From NCBI RefSeq assembly GCF_002968575.1, contig NZ_PVBM01000011.1, forward strand, positions 105,596-169,595: a stretch of DNA of 64,000 nucleotides, in the 5' to 3' direction. Of the stretch, positions 1 to 8,813 are shown in pieces. Origin of the DNA: Neorhizobium huautlense. Lineage in GTDB: Bacteria; Pseudomonadota; Alphaproteobacteria; Rhizobiales; Rhizobiaceae. The position numbers and the translations under genes were made by a program. The first letter of the stretch is position 1. Each line of letters opens with the position of its first letter. Below the pieces are notes generated by a model. It was not told the origin of the DNA. It saw nothing but the letters and a program-made list of their open reading frames with translations, and did no database searches.

Positions 1-1
1 T

Positions 2-685
2 GAGCTCAATGAGACGGACAAGCTGACCGGCGGTGGCGAGGTGGCGTGGATCAACACCGATGACGCCTTCGGCAAGAACCAGTATGTCACCCTCAGCGTG
101 CCGCTGAGCTTCGAACGCGATGCCCGCGACAACAAGCTCGATCCGACCGAAGGCTATCATGCCACGCTTGCGGCGAAACCGAGCTACGAAGTTCTCGACG
201 GAACCATCTTCTCCTCGTTCGAAGGCTCGATCTCCGGCTATCTCGGCTTCGGAGAGGAGGACGGCATCGTGCTTGCAGGCCGTCTGGCCGCAGGAACGCT
301 TGTGGGCGGCGACGGTCTTGAAACTATTCCGGCGACGCGCAGATTCTTCGCCGGAGGCGGAGGATCGGTGCGCGGCTATGCTTATCGCGAAATCTCCCCC
401 TACAACAGCGCCGGCGAAGCCACCGGCGGGCGATCTTATGCACTTGGATCTTTCGAAGTGAGGGTAAAAGTGTCAGAGAAGGTGGGCATTGTACCGTTTA
501 TCGACGTCGGCACTGTTTCGACCGGAATCGTGCCTGATTTTTCTGATATTCGTGCTGGTGCAGGGATCGGCGTAAGATATGCCACGCCTTTCGGGTCGCT
601 TCGGCTGGACGTTGCAACTCCACTGCAACGGTATGACGGCGGCAGCCAATACGGTATTTATGCAGGCATCGGGCAGGCATTCTGA
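2..685 (+). CDS. tamA: TamA, outer-membrane Omp85/BamA-family translocation subunit (C-terminal part)
   Basis: TamA works with TamB in the translocation and assembly module that moves autotransporters and lipids to the outer membrane. The open frame runs in from the left edge, so the N-terminus and POTRA domains lie outside; about 227 codons are visible. They are the C-terminal half of an Omp85 beta-barrel. The diagnostic lid-lock segment FFAGGGGSVRGYAYR contains the family's VRG(F/Y) motif, and the protein ends in ...GIGQAF with a terminal Phe, as expected of a BAM-recognised beta-signal. tamB starts 29 bases downstream on the same strand, which separates this protein from BamA. The family call is firm; the TamA name rests on that neighbour. 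Confidence 0.9.
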   Translation, partial: ELNETDKLTGGGEVAWINTDDAFGKNQYVTLSVPLSFERDARDNKLDPTEGYHATLAAKPSYEVLDGTIFSSFEGSISGYLGFGEEDGIVLAGRLAAGTLVGGDGLETIPATRRFFAGGGGSVRGYAYREISPYNSAGEATGGRSYALGSFEVRVKVSEKVGIVPFIDVGTVSTGIVPDFSDIRAGAGIGVRYATPFGSLRLDVATPLQRYDGGSQYGIYAGIGQAF

Positions 686-714
686 GAGGCTTTTGGAAAG
701 GTGAAGTTGCAGGC

Positions 715-3700
715 ATGACGCTGATGGTTCGCCTGTTGAAATGGATCTTGAAGGCTGCGCTTGGCGCGGTCGCGATCCTGTTCGTCATGGCCTTGGGCGT
801 TGTCCTGTTCGTTGCGCTGACGCCGGTGGGCGGACGCGTTGCTGCCGATCGCATTTCCTCGATCGTCTCCACCCCCGATCGCGAGATTACGTTTTCGCGG
901 CCGGAAGGTCTGCTGACGGGCAACTTGCGGCTCGATACGATCACGCTTTCCGATGATGCCGGCCCTTATGCTCAGATTGGCGGAATAAACGTCGACTGGT
1001 CGCCGACGGCGCTGGTCACCGGCGTTTTCCGCGCCGAGCGCATCTCCGCAGAGACCGTCAATCTGATTAGGCCGCCGAGACCGTCGAAAGCGACAACACA
1101 ACCGAGTTCCGGTTCATCCGGCTCACCGCTTCCGGTGGGAGTCCGGGTTGCGCAGATCGACTTGCCCGACATCAATCTCTCGCAAGCGCTCTCGGGCAGG
1201 GATTTTTCCTTGTCTGTCAAAGGCTCGATCGACGCCACCGGGCCGGATATTTCCCTGGATCTGCAAGCGACGCGAAAGGATGAGCCGGATGCCAAGGCCT
1301 TTGCCGATGTGGTCTATGCACCGTCGGAAAACCGCCTGACGCTGAAAGCATCTGTCGCTGAACCGCAAGGCGGCTTGCTCGCTCGCCTCCTGCGGCTTCC
1401 GGGCGCTCCGGCCGTTCAACTGGCGTTGGACGGCGAAGGCCCGCTTTCCGATTGGGCCGGCAAGCTGCAGGGCAATGTCGCCGGAGTACCGGTGATCGCC
1501 GTCAACGGCACTCACAAACTGGTAGAGAACGGCAGGCATAGAGTGGAGATCACCGGTGGTGGTCAGCTTGCAACTCTCTTGCCTCCCGCATTTCGCCAGT
1601 TGTTCGGCGGAACAACAGACATCAACATCGCCGCCATCTACGCTCCATCGGGCCGCATCGATATCGAACGGGGCGACCTGACGTCCGGAACGGTCAGGAT
1701 GACGGCCAAGGGCGCCTGGGATCCGACAGGCGACAACAGCCTGACCGCAGGCCTTGTCGGTGTGAACGGTCCTGCCGATTTCGTCTGGCCGATCAACGGC
1801 GAAGAAAGCCGTTTCTCTTTCGAAAGCATAAACTTCACCTTGACGGGCGCGGCCTCTTCCGCACGCTTTAATGCAACGGCAGCGCTGAGTGCCGCCGAAT
1901 TGCCGCAGGGCCGTTTCGGGCAGATCCGCCTGCAGGCCGAAAGCGAGGATCTCAACCTTCTCGACCGATCGGGCAGCATCCGTAGCCGCCTGACGGTTGC
2001 CCGGACGGACTTTACGAGCGACGATCTGGATCGGATCGTTCGCGGCCCCCTCACGCTCGATGCCCCCCTGCGTCTCGCCCCGCCGGCGATCGGCCTTGAT
2101 GCCGCGACCTTCGACAGCGCCAATGTCAACGGTACCCTTTCCGGCGCCTACGACACCTCAAAGCAGGCCGTAACCGGCAATTTCCGCATTTTCGCCAATC
2201 CGGCGGTGCTGCCGCCGTCTTTGGTATCCAAGTTCGAAGGCAAGCTGTCGGCCGAAGGTTATGTCAATGTCGTCAACGGCGGCCGCGTGAGCCTTGAAAA
2301 CTTCGTGATGCGGTCGAACGCGGTCGAGGCGAACGGCAACATTCTGTTGGAAGACCGGAAGATCTCCGGCCGGCTTGCCGGTCGCGTGCCGGATCTGCGG
2401 CGCTGGTTGCCGGAGGCGGAAGGGGCCGCAGGCTTCGACATTGCCGCCAACGGCCCACTGAGCGCAATGGCGGTGAAGGCCGTCATCAATTCTGCAGAAG
2501 CGCGGCTTGTCGGTCGCAAGCTTCAGGATATGAGTCTTGTCTTCGATGGCACCGTCGACCCCAACGCGCCGAAGGGCAGGCTGGCGGCCACCGGCTCGCT
2601 CGACAGTCAGCCGATCCGGGTGAATGCCGATATCGCGTCGGCGGAAGGACGTACCAGCGCGCAGGCCATCAATGCCGAGGTGGGTCCGAACAAGCTCACC
2701 GGCGCCTTGAACTTCTCGCAAGGCTTCCTGCCGGAAGGTCAACTTACATTTGACTTCCCGGATGTCGCGTTGCTTGCGGCACTCGCCGCCCAGCAGGCTC
2801 AAGGCGATCTTCGCGGCACCATTGTCTTCAGCAACACGGATAACCGGGCCGGCGCCGTTATCCGGGCGTCCGGCAGCGGGCTTCGTCGCGGCTCGCTCCA
2901 GATTTCCCAACCGAATATCGATCTCGCCATCCCCGACATCAAGGCAATCGCCGCAGAGGGCACTGTTCGAGCCACCCGCCTTGGCGCCGGTTCGGTCGGC
3001 GTAGACGATATCAATCTCGATGTCCGCCATGGCGACAATAGGACGAGCTTCAACCTTGCCGCCCGGTATGACAATGCGCCGCTCAACGCTGTCGGAGACG
3101 TTCAAACCGGAAAAGACATTTCGGTCGGCATCGAGAGCTTCACGGCCTCGCCGCGCAATATCCCAATCCGGCTCGAGCAGCCAACCCGCATCGCCATCGC
3201 AAATGGCAGTGCGAACCTCTCCGGGCTGACGCTCGCGACCGGCAACGGCAGCGTTACTGTCAATGGTTCTGCAGGGACAGTGCTGGATCTGACGGCCAAC
3301 ATCAAGGCTCTGCCTGCCAGCCTGCTGAATACGTTCGTACCGACGATCAACGCTGCGGGAGTGATTACCGGCACCATCAACGCGACCGGGTCCACGTCGG
3401 CCCCGGCTATCCGTTATGATTTAGAATGGAGTGATGCACAGCTTCGCCAGATGCGCGATGCTGGCATCAGTCCTTTTCGTGTGGCAGCCAGTGGAAGCTT
3501 CGCTAACGGGACAGTCACGTTAGACGCCACCCGCCTGACCGGCTCCGGCGGCCTGGACCTCTCTGCAACCGGCCGCGTCCTTCTTCAAAACGGCGTTCCT
3601 GCCCTCGATATAAACGCCCGCGCCAATGCGGTGCCGGCGGAACTCGTCAACGCCTTTGCACCCGGCCTCGGCGCCCGCGGAACGATTTCCGGCACGGTTG

Positions 3701-5205
3701 CGACGACAGGTACGCCCGAGGCGCCGGCCGTTCGTTATGACCTTCGCTGGGCCAATGCCGGCGTGAGCCAGACCGCATCGGCCGGCATCTCTGCGCTCGA
3801 CGTCACCGCCGCCGGCACGTTCGAAAAGGGCACGGTGACACTGGATACCCGACTTACCGGTGGAGGCGGCATCTCGCTCTCCGGCGGCGGCTCCGTTTCG
3901 CTGGCCGGGGAAAAACCTCTGAACCTGAAGTTCAACGGCAAGCTGCCTTTCTCCATCCTCTCCGGCCAACTTGCCGCCCAGGGTTTTGTGCTCGAAGGCA
4001 CCGGCAATGTTGACCTGGCAATTGGCGGCACCGCGGCGGCGCCCAACGTCACTGGCACGGCGACCGCGTCAGGCGCGCGGTTCATCGACGTACGACGCAA
4101 TCTTGCCATTTCCGACCTTGCCGCCAATGTTTCCTTTGATGGCGCCAGAGCCAATATCTCGCGTTTGTCCGGAAAGCTGTCGGGAGGAGGAACGATATCG
4201 GCAGAGGGTTCCGTCGGCATCACACCCGATTCCGGCTTTCCGGCCGATCTGAGAATTACCCTAGCCCAGGCGACCTATGCGGACGGCGCGTTGTTTGCCG
4301 CGACCGCCGATGGCGCCCTGACCGTTACCGGCCCCCTGACATCCGGCCCCGTTCTCGGAGGCAGGATCACCTTGACCAAGGCGGCGATTACCGTACCCGC
4401 CAGACTGCCCACATCGCTTGCCGAAGTCGACATTCGCCATCGCAACGCTCCGCCGGACGTTCTTCGACAAATGGAGAAACTGCGTCCGAAGGGTCCGAAA
4501 GGCAGTTCGAATCCGATCGAGCTGAACCTCCAGATCAGCGCGCCCAACGGCATCTTTGTGCGAGGCCGCGGGATCGACGCAGAGCTTGGCGGCGATATTA
4601 ACATCACAGGCACTGCAATAGCGCCCATCGTTTCCGGCGGCTTCGAGATGCGCCGCGGCCGGATCGTCATCCTGGCCAAGCGGCTCGACTTCACCGATGG
4701 CGATATCACATTTGGCGGTGGTTTGATTCCGGTTCTCAACATGGAAGCAAGCACAACCTCCGCCCAGACGACGATCACGGTAAAGGTCACGGGCGTGGCG
4801 AACGACCCGAACATCGCCTTCTCGTCCGCCCCGGCCCTCCCGCAGGACGAGGTGCTGGCCCGCCTGATCTTCGGGCAGTCGATGTCGCGGCTTTCGCCGT
4901 TGCAGATTGCTCAGCTGGCCGACGCTGTCACCCAGCTTGCCGGCGGCGGCTCCACCTCTCTCCTCGAGACGCTGCGCAGCAACCTTGGCGTTGACGACCT
5001 GGACATTAATACCGACGAGACGGGCCAGACCACCGTCTCGGTCGGCCGCTACATCAACAACCGAACCTATGTGCAGATCGAACAGGGCGGATCGGGCGGA
5101 GCCCAGGCCACGATCAACCTCGATGTCGGTCGGGGCGTGAAGCTCAAGGCCGGCGCCGGCACCGAAGGCGGCAAGGCCGGCATCTTCTACGAGCACGAAT
5201 ACTGA
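715..5205 (+). CDS. tamB: TamB, inner-membrane-anchored translocation and assembly module protein
   Basis: A 1496-residue AsmA-like/TamB protein that spans the periplasm as a long beta-helical groove and pairs with TamA. One N-terminal membrane anchor is visible (about residues 7-35, ILKAALGAVAILFVMALGVV), followed by a very long Gly/Ala/Thr-rich beta-repeat region. The C-terminal DUF490 domain carries the typical motif LIFGQSMSRLSPLQIAQLADAV (about residues 1384-1405) and the protein ends as a beta-strand (GIFYEHEY). GGAAAGG lies 14 bases before the ATG; an in-frame ATG at 724 is the alternative start. Residues about 857-1070 contain two similar tandem units of about 106 residues. Together with tamA it forms a two-gene operon. 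Confidence 0.95.
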   Translation: MTLMVRLLKWILKAALGAVAILFVMALGVVLFVALTPVGGRVAADRISSIVSTPDREITFSRPEGLLTGNLRLDTITLSDDAGPYAQIGGINVDWSPTALVTGVFRAERISAETVNLIRPPRPSKATTQPSSGSSGSPLPVGVRVAQIDLPDINLSQALSGRDFSLSVKGSIDATGPDISLDLQATRKDEPDAKAFADVVYAPSENRLTLKASVAEPQGGLLARLLRLPGAPAVQLALDGEGPLSDWAGKLQGNVAGVPVIAVNGTHKLVENGRHRVEITGGGQLATLLPPAFRQLFGGTTDINIAAIYAPSGRIDIERGDLTSGTVRMTAKGAWDPTGDNSLTAGLVGVNGPADFVWPINGEESRFSFESINFTLTGAASSARFNATAALSAAELPQGRFGQIRLQAESEDLNLLDRSGSIRSRLTVARTDFTSDDLDRIVRGPLTLDAPLRLAPPAIGLDAATFDSANVNGTLSGAYDTSKQAVTGNFRIFANPAVLPPSLVSKFEGKLSAEGYVNVVNGGRVSLENFVMRSNAVEANGNILLEDRKISGRLAGRVPDLRRWLPEAEGAAGFDIAANGPLSAMAVKAVINSAEARLVGRKLQDMSLVFDGTVDPNAPKGRLAATGSLDSQPIRVNADIASAEGRTSAQAINAEVGPNKLTGALNFSQGFLPEGQLTFDFPDVALLAALAAQQAQGDLRGTIVFSNTDNRAGAVIRASGSGLRRGSLQISQPNIDLAIPDIKAIAAEGTVRATRLGAGSVGVDDINLDVRHGDNRTSFNLAARYDNAPLNAVGDVQTGKDISVGIESFTASPRNIPIRLEQPTRIAIANGSANLSGLTLATGNGSVTVNGSAGTVLDLTANIKALPASLLNTFVPTINAAGVITGTINATGSTSAPAIRYDLEWSDAQLRQMRDAGISPFRVAASGSFANGTVTLDATRLTGSGGLDLSATGRVLLQNGVPALDINARANAVPAELVNAFAPGLGARGTISGTVATTGTPEAPAVRYDLRWANAGVSQTASAGISALDVTAAGTFEKGTVTLDTRLTGGGGISLSGGGSVSLAGEKPLNLKFNGKLPFSILSGQLAAQGFVLEGTGNVDLAIGGTAAAPNVTGTATASGARFIDVRRNLAISDLAANVSFDGARANISRLSGKLSGGGTISAEGSVGITPDSGFPADLRITLAQATYADGALFAATADGALTVTGPLTSGPVLGGRITLTKAAITVPARLPTSLAEVDIRHRNAPPDVLRQMEKLRPKGPKGSSNPIELNLQISAPNGIFVRGRGIDAELGGDINITGTAIAPIVSGGFEMRRGRIVILAKRLDFTDGDITFGGGLIPVLNMEASTTSAQTTITVKVTGVANDPNIAFSSAPALPQDEVLARLIFGQSMSRLSPLQIAQLADAVTQLAGGGSTSLLETLRSNLGVDDLDINTDETGQTTVSVGRYINNRTYVQIEQGGSGGAQATINLDVGRGVKLKAGAGTEGGKAGIFYEHEY
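3283..3920 (+). repeat. Tandem internal duplication inside tamB
   Basis: Two consecutive coding units of about 318 bases (3283-3600 and 3601-about 3920) encode similar protein segments. Unit 1 has LPASLLNTF, VITGTINATGS, APAIRYDLEWS and FANGTVTLDA. Unit 2 has VPAELVNAF, TISGTVATTGT, APAVRYDLRWA and FEKGTVTLDT in the same order and spacing. A third, more diverged copy may follow (LPFSILSGQLAAQGF...GTATASG). The duplication lies within the beta-helical body and keeps the frame, so it lengthens the periplasmic groove rather than adding a domain. Confidence 0.75.
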
Positions 5206-5243
5206 CTTCACCCACCGCTTCAAGCCTGCTTCAGGAGAAAAGC

Positions 5244-6173
5244 ATGATCTCCAAAGATATCACTTTGATTGGCGTTCCGCTGGAAGAAGGCTCCGGCCGC
5301 GGCGGCTGCGCCATGGGTCCGGCTGCCTTCCGGCTGGCTGGCATCATAAAAGCCTTGGAAGGTCTCGGTTTTCGGGTCGAAGACAGCGGCGACTTGAGGC
5401 CGGAACCCGCGGCTGACCTTGGCGAACGACAGGACGCCAAAAACCTTCCCGTCGTCGGTGCCTTCACCCAGATGCTGGAGGGCCGCACCTATGACAAGGC
5501 CATGGCCGGCTTCATTCCCGTGATCATGGGTGGGGATCACAGCCTGTCGATGGGAAGCGTATCGGGCATGGCACGTTATGCCGATAAAGTTGGCCGGCCG
5601 CTTTACGTCCTCTGGCTCGATGCCCACGCGGATTTCAATACGCCGGAAACCTCTCCCTCTGGCAATATTCACGGCATGCCCGTTGCTTTCTTTACCGGGC
5701 AGGCGGAGTTCGCACCCATCCTGGATCGAAACCGGCCCCTGGTGGACCCGCGCAACGTTTTCCAGGTCGGCATCCGCTCCGTCGATGAAATAGAACGAAA
5801 GCTCATCGCCCGGCATGGCGTCAATGTTTTCGACATGCGAGCGATTGACGAGCATGGCATTGCAGCGATCATGCGGCAGGTCATCGATACCGTCAGTGCC
5901 GCCAATGGCCTTCTGCACGTCAGTCTCGATGTCGATTTTCTCGATCCGGATATTGCGCCAGGTGTTGGTACGACCGTGCCAGGCGGCGCCACCTTCCGGG
6001 AGGCGCACCTGATCATGGAAATGCTGCATGATACGGGGCTTGTCGCATCGGTGGACCTGGTCGAACTCAACCCGTTCCTGGATGACCGCGGCAAGAGTGC
6101 GCGCATCATGGTGGAACTTACGGCAAGCCTTTTCGGCCGGCGGGTCTTGGATCGTCCGACGCGCTCCGGTTAA
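5244..6173 (+). CDS. rocF: Arginase (ureohydrolase family)
   Basis: Hydrolyses L-arginine to ornithine and urea in the cytoplasm. At 309 residues it has the usual arginase length. All three binuclear-manganese motifs are present: GGDHS (His99), DAHAD (Asp126, His128, Asp130) and SLDVDFLDP (Asp229, Asp231). The substrate loop N-I-H-G (141-144) and the arginase-type C-terminal ELNPFLDDRGKSA favour arginase over agmatinase or guanidinobutyrase. AGGAGA lies 6 bases before the ATG. The gene starts 38 bases after tamB on the same strand, with no obvious terminator between. No ornithine cyclodeaminase or aminotransferase gene is adjacent, unlike classical agrobacterial arginine/opine catabolic clusters. 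Confidence 0.93.
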   Translation: MISKDITLIGVPLEEGSGRGGCAMGPAAFRLAGIIKALEGLGFRVEDSGDLRPEPAADLGERQDAKNLPVVGAFTQMLEGRTYDKAMAGFIPVIMGGDHSLSMGSVSGMARYADKVGRPLYVLWLDAHADFNTPETSPSGNIHGMPVAFFTGQAEFAPILDRNRPLVDPRNVFQVGIRSVDEIERKLIARHGVNVFDMRAIDEHGIAAIMRQVIDTVSAANGLLHVSLDVDFLDPDIAPGVGTTVPGGATFREAHLIMEMLHDTGLVASVDLVELNPFLDDRGKSARIMVELTASLFGRRVLDRPTRSG

Positions 6174-6202
6174 TTCCGGCAGACGACAATCCAAGAAGAA
6201 AA

Positions 6203-6233
6203 TTGACAATAGCCATAAATACCCAATCTATAG
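6203..6233 (+). promoter_or_regulatory. Candidate sigma-70 type promoter before the chemoreceptor gene
   Basis: In the AT-rich gap between the arginase gene and the chemoreceptor gene, TTGACA (6203-6208) is followed 18-19 bases later by TCTATA/CTATAG (6227-6233). This resembles the alphaproteobacterial CTTGAC/CTATAT consensus. A second, weaker TTGACG lies at 6315-6320. The rest of 6174-6453 shows no gene, only AT-rich sequence unlike the surrounding DNA. Confidence 0.4.
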
Positions 6234-6453
6234 CTGACTATCGGCAGTAAAAAATCCGGCTGCTAAAATAAAAGATTTCCTACGTATTATCCCGTACCTG
6301 AATATATGGAATTATTGACGATACATTAAGCATTCAAGGCTAAATTTAGCAGGAAGGCGAGGCACAAGCTTTCCTGCCCGATCACCATGGGGGGTGGGCG
6401 AAGCGGTTTCTGCCGAAGAATTTTACTCTTCATCCAGAGCAGGCGGAGAAGCT

Positions 6454-8241
6454 ATGTCCATCTTTTCGCTCCCGAGCGCGGACGCAAAAGCAGTCCTTGC
6501 GGCGTTAAGCCGATCACAAGCCATCATCGAGTTCGACCTGACGGGGAAAATCCTGACGGCGAACGAAAACTTCTGCAACGCTCTCGGCTACAAGCTGTCC
6601 GAGATCGTCGGCAAACATCACAGCATGTTTTGCGATCCGGCTTATGTCGCGTCGCCGGCCTATAAGGATTTCTGGGCCAATCTCGGAAGCGGCAAATACG
6701 AGGCAGCTGCCTACAAGCGCATCGGCAAAGGCGGCCGCGAGATCTGGATCCAGGCTTCCTACAACCCGGTCCTGTCCGGCGGAAAACCCTATAAGGTCAT
6801 CAAGATTGCCACCGACATTACTGCAGCGAAAATGAAGGCTGCGGAAGATGAAGGCAAGATCAGTGCAATTTCACGCACGCAAGCTGTCATCGAATTTACG
6901 CCGACTGGCGACATTATCACTGCGAACGAGAACTTCCTCTCCTGTCTCGGCTATCAACTCGCGGAAATCAGCGGCAGGCATCATAGCATGTTCTGCGAAC
7001 CGGCCTTCCGCGACAGCCCCGATTACCGGGAATTCTGGCGAAAACTCGCGGGCGGCGAGGCTATCGCCCAGGAATTCAAGCGCATCGGCAGGGGTGGCAA
7101 GGTCGTCTGGATCCAGGCATCCTACAACCCGATCTTCGATGCTGACGGCCGGGTCTTCAAGGTCGTAAAGTTCGCAACTGACATTACCGAACGCGTACGC
7201 GCCGTGGACGAGTTGGCGGTCAGCCTTACCGCGCTTTCGAACGGAGACCTTACGACGCATATCGAGAAACCATTCATCCCGACACTTGAACAGATTCGCG
7301 TAGACTTCAATGACGCCGTGGCCAAACTTGCGGACGCGATGCGTACTGTCGGAGAGAACGCCGAGGGCATTGCCGGTGGTTCGTCCGAAATCCGCCAGGC
7401 TTCCGACAGCCTCGCCAAACGGACAGAGCAGCAGGCGGCTGCGGTCGAGGAAACTGCTGCGGCACTGGAAGAAATCAGCCGTGCGGTAACCGACAGCGCC
7501 AGGCGCGCTGAAGAGGCCGGCTCCCTGGTCGGCGATGCCAAGAAGAATGCCGAGCATTCAGGTGCAGTGGTCCGCAACGCCGTCAATGCGATGGACCAGA
7601 TCGAAAACTCCTCTCACGAGATTTCGAATATCATCAGCGTCATCGACGACATCGCCTTCCAGACCAACCTGCTTGCCCTGAACGCAGGCGTGGAGGCGGC
7701 GCGAGCAGGCGAAGCCGGCAAGGGTTTTGCAGTTGTCGCCCAGGAAGTCCGCGAGCTTGCCCAACGCTCCGCTACGGCGGCAAAGGAGATCAAGGCGCTC
7801 ATCTCCAAGTCGTCCGAACACGTGAAGCACGGGGTTACACTCGTCGGAGAAACCGGAAAGGCGTTGGAGCAGATCATATCGCAGGTCGAGGAGATCAACA
7901 GCAACGTCGTCGCGATCGTCGAGGCTTCCCGCGAGCAGTCGACCGGTCTCAAAGAGGTCAGTAACGCCGTCAATTCCATGGACCAGAATACGCAGCAGAA
8001 CGCCGCCATGGTCGAAGAAACCTCCGCTGCCAGCCACAGCCTCGCCCGTGAAGCTGAAACTCTGCGCAATCTGCTCGCCCGATTTAGATTTGGGCAATAT
8101 TCTTCGCATAAGATTGTTCAAGCGCGACCCGATGCACGGCCCATCGCATCGCCGGCACGCAAACTCATGGCTACGGTCGCACGCGCCACCTCCGGCGCAG
8201 CCGCTTCCGCCCAGGCAACGGACAGTTGGGAAGAATTCTGA
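6454..8241 (+). CDS. Soluble methyl-accepting chemotaxis protein with two tandem PAS domains
   Basis: A cytoplasmic chemoreceptor of 595 residues with no membrane segment. PAS1 (about 19-123) and PAS2 (about 137-244) are close copies: both contain ANENF, GYxLxEI, HHSMFC, RIGxGG and [13 protein letters not shown]-like linker (about 247-300) and an MCP signalling domain follow. The conserved hairpin tip [20 protein letters not shown] lies near 397-416. The C-terminus is S-W-E-E-F, matching the NWE(T/S)F-type pentapeptide tether that recruits CheR or CheB. Start choice: ATG 6454 has GGCGGAGAA directly upstream; an in-frame GTG at 6394 lacks this. cheW overlaps its stop codon by one base. The ligand is unknown; PAS pairs of this type often bind heme or flavin, but nothing here settles that. 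Confidence 0.92.
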   Translation: MSIFSLPSADAKAVLAALSRSQAIIEFDLTGKILTANENFCNALGYKLSEIVGKHHSMFCDPAYVASPAYKDFWANLGSGKYEAAAYKRIGKGGREIWIQASYNPVLSGGKPYKVIKIATDITAAKMKAAEDEGKISAISRTQAVIEFTPTGDIITANENFLSCLGYQLAEISGRHHSMFCEPAFRDSPDYREFWRKLAGGEAIAQEFKRIGRGGKVVWIQASYNPIFDADGRVFKVVKFATDITERVRAVDELAVSLTALSNGDLTTHIEKPFIPTLEQIRVDFNDAVAKLADAMRTVGENAEGIAGGSSEIRQASDSLAKRTEQQAAAVEETAAALEEISRAVTDSARRAEEAGSLVGDAKKNAEHSGAVVRNAVNAMDQIENSSHEISNIISVIDDIAFQTNLLALNAGVEAARAGEAGKGFAVVAQEVRELAQRSATAAKEIKALISKSSEHVKHGVTLVGETGKALEQIISQVEEINSNVVAIVEASREQSTGLKEVSNAVNSMDQNTQQNAAMVEETSAASHSLAREAETLRNLLARFRFGQYSSHKIVQARPDARPIASPARKLMATVARATSGAAASAQATDSWEEF

Positions 8242-8720
8242 TGGCAACCACGATTAACTCCACGAGCTACGGCGGCGAGACGCTCGAAATCATCGCCTTC
8301 AGACTCCACGATCAGGAATTTTGCGTAAAGACCACCACCATCCGCGAAATCCGCGGATGGGCGCCCTCAACGCCAATCCCCCACGCGCCGGCAGACGTTA
8401 TCGGCGTCATGAACCTGCGCGGTTCCGTGATCCCGATCATCGACCTCGCCTACAAGCTCGGCATGAAGAGCACGGTCGCCAACGAGCGCAGCGCCATCGT
8501 GGTGGCTGAAGTTCACAGCATGGTCATCGGAATGCTGGTCGATCGGGTTTCCGACATCCTCACCATTCCATCCAGCCAGGTTCAGCCCGTGCCGGAGATT
8601 TCCGCTTCCTTCGACAAGTCCTTCTCCGAAGGCATCATCGCCAACGAAAATGGGATGATCTGCTTCCTGAACCTCTCCAAGATGTTCAAGGGAACTGAAG
8701 CCGACGAATTGGCAGCCTAA
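8241..8720 (+). CDS. cheW: CheW chemotaxis coupling protein
   Basis: Links chemoreceptors to the CheA kinase. The 159-residue protein is a single CheW/SH3-like domain: EIIAFRLHDQEFCVKTTTIREIRGW at the N-terminus, the signature PADVIGVMNLRGSVIPIIDLAYKLG, and VGMLVDRVSD-like IGMLVDRVSDIL further on. The ATG at 8241 shares its A with the TGA stop of the preceding chemoreceptor (TGATG), and GGGAAGAA lies upstream, so the two are probably translationally coupled. No cheA, cheY or cheB is nearby, so this pair is an accessory receptor-coupler unit separate from the main che operon. A bidirectional terminator follows 26 bases after the stop. Confidence 0.95.
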   Translation: MATTINSTSYGGETLEIIAFRLHDQEFCVKTTTIREIRGWAPSTPIPHAPADVIGVMNLRGSVIPIIDLAYKLGMKSTVANERSAIVVAEVHSMVIGMLVDRVSDILTIPSSQVQPVPEISASFDKSFSEGIIANENGMICFLNLSKMFKGTEADELAA

Positions 8721-8745
8721 CAGGCTCACCAGGTTCTTGTCGTTG

Positions 8746-8777
8746 AAAAGGCCATCCGGATCACCGGATGGCCTTTT
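8746..8777. terminator. Bidirectional intrinsic terminator between cheW and the MFS transporter
   Basis: A perfect 10-bp stem (GGCCATCCGG at 8750-8759 with CCGGATGGCC at 8764-8773) has a 4-base loop ATCA, is flanked by AAAA on the left and TTTT on the right, and lies between convergent genes. It should stop transcription from both sides. Confidence 0.9.
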
Positions 8778-8813
8778 GCCATTTCAGAGGGTTTCGTTCG
8801 CAATATCAGGGCA

